From: Heligmosomoides polygyrus polygyrus
Lineage: Eukaryota > Nematoda > Chromadorea > Rhabditida > Heligmosomidae
DNA length: 64,000 nucleotides
Direction of reading: 5' to 3'
Assembly: GCA_947396885.1 (NCBI GenBank)
Contig: OX377202.1
Coordinates: 74,062,643-74,126,642 of the forward strand
Shown: piece after piece, positions 57,821-64,000 of the stretch
How positions within the stretch are numbered: position 1 is the stretch's first letter
Layout: every line of letters begins with the position of its first letter
Position numbers and translations under genes: made by a program
The notes under the pieces: model-generated
What the model saw: the letters and a program-made list of their open reading frames with translations, nothing else
Databases searched by the model: none
Told to the model about the DNA's origin: nothing

Positions 57821-58639
57821 GGAAGTTACAGCCTCAAATGCTTTAGATTAGGAATGTGCGGAGCTTGCGTTTCTTTGATCGGAAATGCGGTTTCCGGTCA
57901 TCTCTAGCCTTTCCGCTCCGTATTTCATGCTCCGGTTTTTTTTGAACTGGAAATGAAAGAAAAACGAAGAATGGAGAATCAAAGCGGAGCCACTCCGAGC
58001 TGTATGATTTCCACCTCGTGAATTGAAAAAAGATAGCATTGAAGAAAAATAACTGGGTATCGCGAGTTTTGGAAATCCCGTTAGCTTTTCAAAAAGTCGA
58101 AGAAAAATGCTTTCTTGTCAAATAGGAATCGATTCTCGACAAGGAGTCCTTCATACGCGGCGGGCATGAAAAAGTCTCTGTTGAAAATGGATGCTTATGG
58201 CTAGAAAGCATTTTTCTGTTTTTTCAAAAAACTAGTGTGATTTTCAAAATTCGAGAAACTTACCGAGTTATGATCATTTTTCTGAGCATCCAATTCTATC
58301 GCTACAATGACGTTGGTACATGTCGACCAGAGATCGATTTAACTTCTTCAAAAAGTCTCGTGTTTTCGGCATGTGTTGTTCATGACTTGAGTTTTTTTGT
58401 GGCAGAATTCTAACCATATAGGTGGCCTGCTTCCGGTAGAAAATAACGTTGTTTTCATGAGAGACGAGAATACTGAATGCGTCCTGAATACGCCCTCTCC
58501 CTAATCATATCGACATCGCGGCACAGAAACTTGTTTGCTGTGTGATACACAGAGCTTGAATTTTAATAGGGTACAACTTTATTCTTTATTTATTATATAT
58601 ATACTATTATATATATTTATACTTTATTCTTCTTATTCC
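57821..58639. other. Unannotated sequence
   Basis: No supported gene; a TATATAT/ATTTAT simple tract at 58584-58625 directly precedes the LINE, which is probably 5'-truncated there. Confidence 0.5.
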
Positions 58640-61432
58640 TCCAGGAATTCGATATTTACGGCCTAGACATTCTCGGAATCAGTGAGGTCCGATGGACCGG
58701 AAGTGGACGCTTGATTAGTGATGGCAAAACTATCCTGTTCTCTGGTCCAGAAAGGAGGCATGAAAAAGGAGTAGGAATCGTCCTTAGCAAACGAGCTTCG
58801 AATTCCCTCGTTAGTTGGGAGCCAGTAAACGACAGAATCATCACTGCGCGCTTTCGAACGAGACATACCAGAGTCGCAATGATACAGGTGTACGCTCCAA
58901 CGGAAGACGCAACCGACGACGAGAAGGACGATTTCTATGAACGGCTACAAGATGTCATTGACGAAATGCCACGAACTCAAGCTTGTTCTAGGCGACTTCA
59001 ACGCGCAGGTGGGAGGCGATCGAAAAGGCATGGAAAAATCTGTCGGAGCGTTCGCATCGTCGGACCGCCTAAGCAACAACGGAGAAAGGCTCATGTCATT
59101 CTGCGATTTCAACGATCTATGCATCGCCATTACATTCTTCTTCCACCGAGGCATCCACAAGAAAACTTGGAGATCGCCAAACGGCACGACGACAAACGAA
59201 ATTGACCACATCTGCATCAGCCGCAAATGGAGGACGTCAGTCAACGATGCACGTGTGTACAGAGGTGCGGATGTAGGCACAAACCACTATCTTGTTAGGG
59301 CTACGTTGAAGCTGAAGCTGAAGCTGCAAAAAAAAGGCCGGCTGTCAGACGACCATATGAGGTCGAAAAGTTCAAGAACCTTACAACCGCGAGGAACTAC
59401 CGCGTTGAACTACGAAACCGTTTCAGTATGCTTGACAAATGCGAAAGCATTGACGAACGCTGGGAAGCCATCAAGACCGCGCTATGTGGAAGTGCTGAAG
59501 CGACCATCGGACGCAAACGAGGCAAGCGAAAGGAGCAGTGGATTCGAGAAGAAACCTGGAAGCTGATAGACGAGAGGAAGCGAGCCAAGCAAAGAAAAGA
59601 ATGCGCCAAGACGCCTGACGAATCAAGGGAAGCGGGCGAAATTTATTCGGAACTCGATCGACAGGTAAAAGCGTCATGTCGCCGCGATAAGAAAGCTTGG
59701 ATCGCTCAGGAGGAAACGGAAGCACAAACAGCGGTCAGTTGTGGTGATTCCAGAACACTGTATCGAATTGTATCGGAGCTGACTGGAACAAGGCCCAACA
59801 CATGCGTCCCTCTAAAGGACAAAAGTGGCAGACTACTTGTCAGCGAAGCTGAACAAAACGAAAGATGGGTTGAACACTTCCGTGAAGTGTACAACCAGCC
59901 CCAGCCATCCGCAACGCCTACGTTCGATGATGAAAAGCCCTGGGAGAGCTAAACGTCAATACCGGCTACGTAACGGTAGAGGAAACAAAGACAGCAATAC
60001 GAGGTCTCAAAAACGGAAAAGCCCCTGGCCTCGACGAAATTGCAGCGGAGATGTTAAAAGCTGGAGCCGCACCGGTAGCGGAACAATTGACGACACTCTT
60101 CAATAGCTGCTGGCATCAACATGAAGTGCCAGAGGATTGGAAAAAGGCTTAGTAGTCAAACTGCCGAAGAAAGGAAGCATATCGGATTGCGGAAACTGGA
60201 GAGGTATCACCCTGTTGTCAGTGCCAGGCGAAGTATTCTTCACCGTATTGTTAAGAAGGCTTCGAGATGCAGTTGATGATCGACTGCGGGAGGAGCAAGC
60301 TGGATTCAGAAACGGAAGATCGTGTTGCGACCAGATCTTTACGCTACGCAACATCATCGAGCAGTGCTGGAGTATCGCTACCCGCTCTTCATAAAATTCG
60401 TCGATTTCAAGAAAGCATTTGACAGTGTCCACCGTGAGTCGCTATGGGAAATACAGTCTCTATGGAGTCCCTGCGACCTTCGTCAAGGTGTTTAGAAGTC
60501 TATACCACAACTCCTCGTGCTGCGTAAAGACAACTCTCTGAAATACAAGATTCTTCGAAGTCACCACAGGAGTCAGACAGGGATGTGTTCTCTCGCCGTT
60601 GTTCTTCAACACCGCACTCGACTACGTACTGAGAAGAACGACAGCCGAAGTACAAGGGGGTATCCCTTGGTCTAGCGGTCGCCTTACGGACCTGGACTTT
60701 GCCGACGACATTGCCATATTCGCTGAGGGCAACGATACTCTTCAAAGAAGCACGGAATGCCTTAGCCAGGAAGCAAGCAAAATCGGCCTCCGAATTAGTC
60801 CCGAAAAGTCAAAGGTCATGCACGCAGGAAATATGACCTTTGGAGACGGCATCTACGTAGGATCGGATCGCTTGGAAGTAGTGGATAACTTCACCTACTT
60901 GGGAAACATGATCACAAGTGACGGAGATGCTGAAGCTGACGTTCGATGCAGGATTGCGAAGGCAACGGCAGTGTTCCGGAGGCTTAAGCCACTGTGGACG
61001 TCATCTTCAATTTCAAATAACGTCAAGCTGCGTTTGTATTCTTCGATAGTCGTCCCCACTGCAGTGTACGCTAGCGAAACATGGAAGATGTCAGCTAGCA
61101 TCATCAGACGGATCAACGCGTTCCACTGCAAATGTCTACGACAAATAATGAGGATACGCTATACGGACCGCTTGACGAACGAAGAAGTACTACAACGCTG
61201 CCGCTCGAGCAACCTCTGCGAAACCGTTGTGCAACGCCGACTCCGCCTGGCCGGACACATTCTTCGAATGCCGGCGCACCGCCTGCCAAAATCATCCATG
61301 CAATGGACACCGCCAGGAAAGCGAACCAGAGGCCGCCCAAAAAACACGTGGCGTCGCACGTTTTTGAATGACCTGGAAGTTATGAATATTTCTAGGCAGG
61401 AGTGTGAAGAAACTGCTCGCTCTGCGAGCTAA
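58640..61432 (+). mobile_element. APE-type LINE A (craniofacial-development-protein-2-like endonuclease), degenerate
   Basis: Non-LTR retrotransposon copying itself by target-primed reverse transcription. The endonuclease shows LDILGISEVRWTGSGRLISD, MIQVYAPTEDATDDEKDDFY, LVLGDFNAQVGGDRKGME and NEIDHICISRKWRTSVNDAR. The RT shows GLKNGKAPGLDEIAAEMLKA, VDDRLREEQAGFRNGRSCCD, KFVDFKKAFDSVHRESLW, VRQGCVLSPL and DLDFADDIAIFAEGNDTL (FADD catalytic Asp pair). The 3' domain is 60599-61432, ending RGRPKNTWRRTFLNDLEVMN. Frameshifts near 58975, 59320, 59960, 60150, 60395 and 60600 inactivate it. The clade (RTE/BovB-like) is my inference. Confidence 0.9.
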
Positions 61433-61439
61433 GCTAATC

Positions 61440-64000
61440 ACGGACATTCGAATGCAGGCGACAGGCCCTTGTGACAGGCCGGCCTACGAAGACCCATGTC
61501 ACATCACATGGTGTATGATAAGTCAAGTTTCTCGAGATAGTGCTATGGCGTCCGCGGGAGCCGACGCGCACTCGCAGAGCCCGGCGAGTGTGAGAAGTAT
61601 GCGAGGGTCCCTGATGCGAGGACGACACCGGGGGGCAACTGAGCTAGTCCGAAAGTCCCGTAACGTAAGCAGGACCCGCGTGACAACGCTGAATGTGGGT
61701 ACGTTGACGGGCCGCTCGTGCGAGTTGGTTGAAGCACTGGAGCGAAGAAGAGTTGATTTCTGTGCGGTGCAGGAGACGAGGTGGTCCTGCCGCAAGTCAA
61801 GGGACATAGGAAGTGGCTTCAAGGCCGTTCTATGTGGAAGTCCCAGGACCACCAGTGGTGTCGAAATAATCGTCTCCGAACGATTTCGTGACTCGATTGT
61901 AAGCGTCGAGCGCTTTGACGATCGGTTGATGAAGATCGTTGTCGCCGCTAAGGAGCGACTCTATCATTTCTTCTCTGCGTATGCTCCGCAGACTGGCTGC
62001 TCCGATCAAGCCAAGGATGAGTTTTGGAACCTGCTTGATGAGAAGACAGCAGAGGTACCGTCGAAAGATGTCATCATAGTCGCTGGTGACCTTAATGGGC
62101 ACGTAGGTGCTGCGAAGGACGGGTACAGCTGTCATGGTGGTTTCGGATACGGGTCTCGTAACCCCGATGGTGAGCGTATTCTTGAGTATGCGGAATCGCG
62201 TAGCCTCACCATTGTGAACACCGTTTTCCGAAAACGCGACTCCCACCTCATCTCATATTATAGTGGGAGCTCCAAGTCTCAGATAGACTTTGTGCTTGTG
62301 AAGGATCGCAACCGGAGCCTTGTCACAGACGCGAAGGTCGTGCCGTATGAGACGGTCGCCCCACAGCACCGACCGCTGATCTGTACTTTGAAGATCGCCT
62401 CTCCTAGGCTGAAGCAGGTCGAGCGATGTGGTGCTGCAAGAATCAAGTGGTGGCGAATGAAAGAGAAGGAAGCAGCTGTGATTTCTCGCGTGCGGTTACC
62501 GACAGTTACGACTGTCGATGAAACTTGGAAGAAAGCAACCGACGCGATACGCCAAGCTGCAAGGTTGGAACTCGGCACTACGAAGCCTGGACGACGCAAA
62601 GTCGACAAGCAGGCATGGCTGTGGACAGACGTTGTGAAAGCGAAGGTTCGAGAGAAGAAGTCGCTGTATCATGTGTTTCTCGGCGACAGAACAGCCGACA
62701 ACTGGCAGGAGTATCAAAAGAAAGAAGGCGAAGAAGGCTGCAAAGAAAGCCGTGGCTGTTGCGAAAGCCACTCATTATGGTGATGTCTACCGAAAGCTCG
62801 AATCGCGCGATGGTGAGCGGTATTTGTACCGACTTGCTAAGACCCGCCATCGCCAAACCGAGGACATTGAAAAGTTTGTTGGCATCAATGATGAGAGCGG
62901 CCATCTTCTGACAGACCGCAAAAATGGGATTTCCTCATCCGGCCATCCCTTCTGTGGCTTCTGTTCACGGTCCCGTTCACAAGATCACCGTGGAGGAAAC
63001 AGAAGCGGCTCTGAAGAAGATGAAGTCCGGTAAGGCGACAGGGCCGGATGATCTGGCAGCCGATGTTTGGAAGTCGAAGCTCTGGTATCCTGCTGAGTGA
63101 TTGACTGAGTTCTTCAACCAGGTAGTAAAGGAGAAGAAAGTACCGGAGTGTTGGCACAACAGTACGACGATTCCGATCTGGAAGAAGAAGAACTGCTTCA
63201 ATTACCGTCCGATTCGCTTGCTTTCGCATAGCATGAAGATCTTCGAGCGAATCCTCGATAGAAGAATCCGTGAAATCGTCAAGCTCTCCGACAACCAGTG
63301 CGGCTTTGTGTCTGGTTGTGGGACCATTGATGCTATACACGCCGCCCGCCTCCTGGTGGAGAAGCATCGCGAGAGACAGAAGCCGGTGCATATCGCCTTT
63401 CTCGACTTGGAGAAGGCTTTCGACAGCGTACCGCGTAAGGTTATATGGTACGCCTTGCGACGACACAACGTACCTTATAGAGTGGGTACGGATGCTCTAC
63501 TCTTGCCCAAAGAGTAGAGTGCAAGCTGCAGCTGGAACCTCAATGGAGTTTCCCATCTCTGTTGGGGTGCACCAAGGTTCAGCGCTTTCTCCGCTCCTCT
63601 TTGTTGTCGTCATGGATGCCATTACGCGAGATCTTCAGCAGCCTGTTCCATGGACGCTGCTTTATGCTGATGACGTGATGCTCGCTTGCGAAGAGAAAGA
63701 CGATCTCGAGCGGCAGGTGCAAGCTTGGTGCGACCGTCTGGCGAGGTTCGGACTCAAATTGAACGTCAAGAAGACCGAGTACCTAACGACTGACGTGAAC
63801 GAGTCCGGCTCCATTAAGATTAACGGTACTGAACTTGCACGCACATCGGTGTTTAAATACCTGGGATCAGCAATAGCGTCTGACGGCGGTCTGATGGTTG
63901 AAGTGAACTCACGCGTGAGTGCAGCTTGGTCCAAGTGGCGTTCGCTGACTGGCGTGCTCTGCGATAGGAAGATCCCTGAGCACCTGAAGTCGAAGATTTA
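61440..64000 (+). mobile_element. RTE-type LINE B, partial (runs off window), nearly intact
   Basis: Endonuclease: TTLNVGTLTGRSCELVEALE, DFCAVQETRWSCRKSRDIGS, FFSAYAPQTGCSDQAKDEFW, VIIVAGDLNGHVGAAKDG and SQIDFVLVKDRNRSLVTDAK, matching the RTE-1 style of nematodes. RT: KMKSGKATGPDDLAADVWKS, NYRPIRLLSHSMKIFERILD, FLDLEKAFDSVPRKVIWYAL, VHQGSALSPLLFVVVMDAIT and LLYADDVMLACEEKDDLERQ (YADD). Damage seen: frameshifts near 62720, 62930 and 63475 and a TGA at 63098. A decayed relative is at 8775-10065 plus 11770-12655. The 3' end lies beyond the window. Confidence 0.93.

Overview
The window looks like nuclear genomic DNA of a strongylid-type parasitic nematode, most likely a hookworm or close relative. 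I infer this from its gene structure and repeats: many short exons with short consensus splice sites separated by introns of tens of bases to several kb, one recognisable animal signalling gene, and a dense mix of tRNA-derived SINEs, mariner and hAT DNA transposons and RTE-type LINEs. The species call is inference. No prokaryotic operons, CRISPR arrays or rRNA genes were seen.

The one clearly identifiable host gene is Dishevelled (Wnt signalling adaptor), on the minus strand from about 50780 down to 27985. I built a model of 16 phase-compatible exons by reading splice sites directly. It gives a 667-residue protein with DIX, polybasic/Ser-rich, PDZ and DEP regions and the conserved C-terminal motif, ending in a stop. 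A 1125-nt symmetric (phase 1-1) open exon lies between the DIX and PDZ exons on the same strand and could add about 375 residues. A further 104-nt exon candidate is not phase-neutral. The first intron appears to use a GC donor. The 6.7-kb intron between the DEP and C-terminal exons is filled with a (TG)n tract, SINEs, a LINE fragment and a GC-rich MITE.

Region by region. 1-8.3 kb holds uncertain coding fragments, two fresh SINE copies with clear target-site duplications, and a 265-codon ORF with a signal-peptide-like N terminus. 8.7-15.4 kb is a nest of transposons: an RTE LINE in two pieces, a second RT fragment, and two long palindromes whose arms carry tRNA-like A and B boxes. 17.1-19.9 kb has a degenerate SINE and a mariner element with a second mariner/Tc1-type element inside it. 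22-24.8 kb has a diverged SINE, tRNA-like repeats and a long hairpin. 26.0-27.6 kb has a complete but inactivated mariner plus a second, solo terminus. 28-50.8 kb is Dishevelled. 48.2-49.1 kb, inside a Dishevelled intron, is an 886-bp long-TIR element. 52-58 kb is mostly non-coding and contains a hAT element with a perfect 8-bp target-site duplication that carries a SINE. 58.6-64 kb contains two degenerate APE-type LINEs joined head to tail; the second runs off the window end.

The SINE family (at least 11 copies, 5' tRNA-like A/B boxes, tail of ctttatcctttatc-type repeats) and the palindromic tRNA-like elements are the most distinctive unexplained structures. Everything transposon-derived appears inactivated by stops or frameshifts, although the two SINE copies near 4.3 and 5.0 kb have nearly intact target-site duplications.
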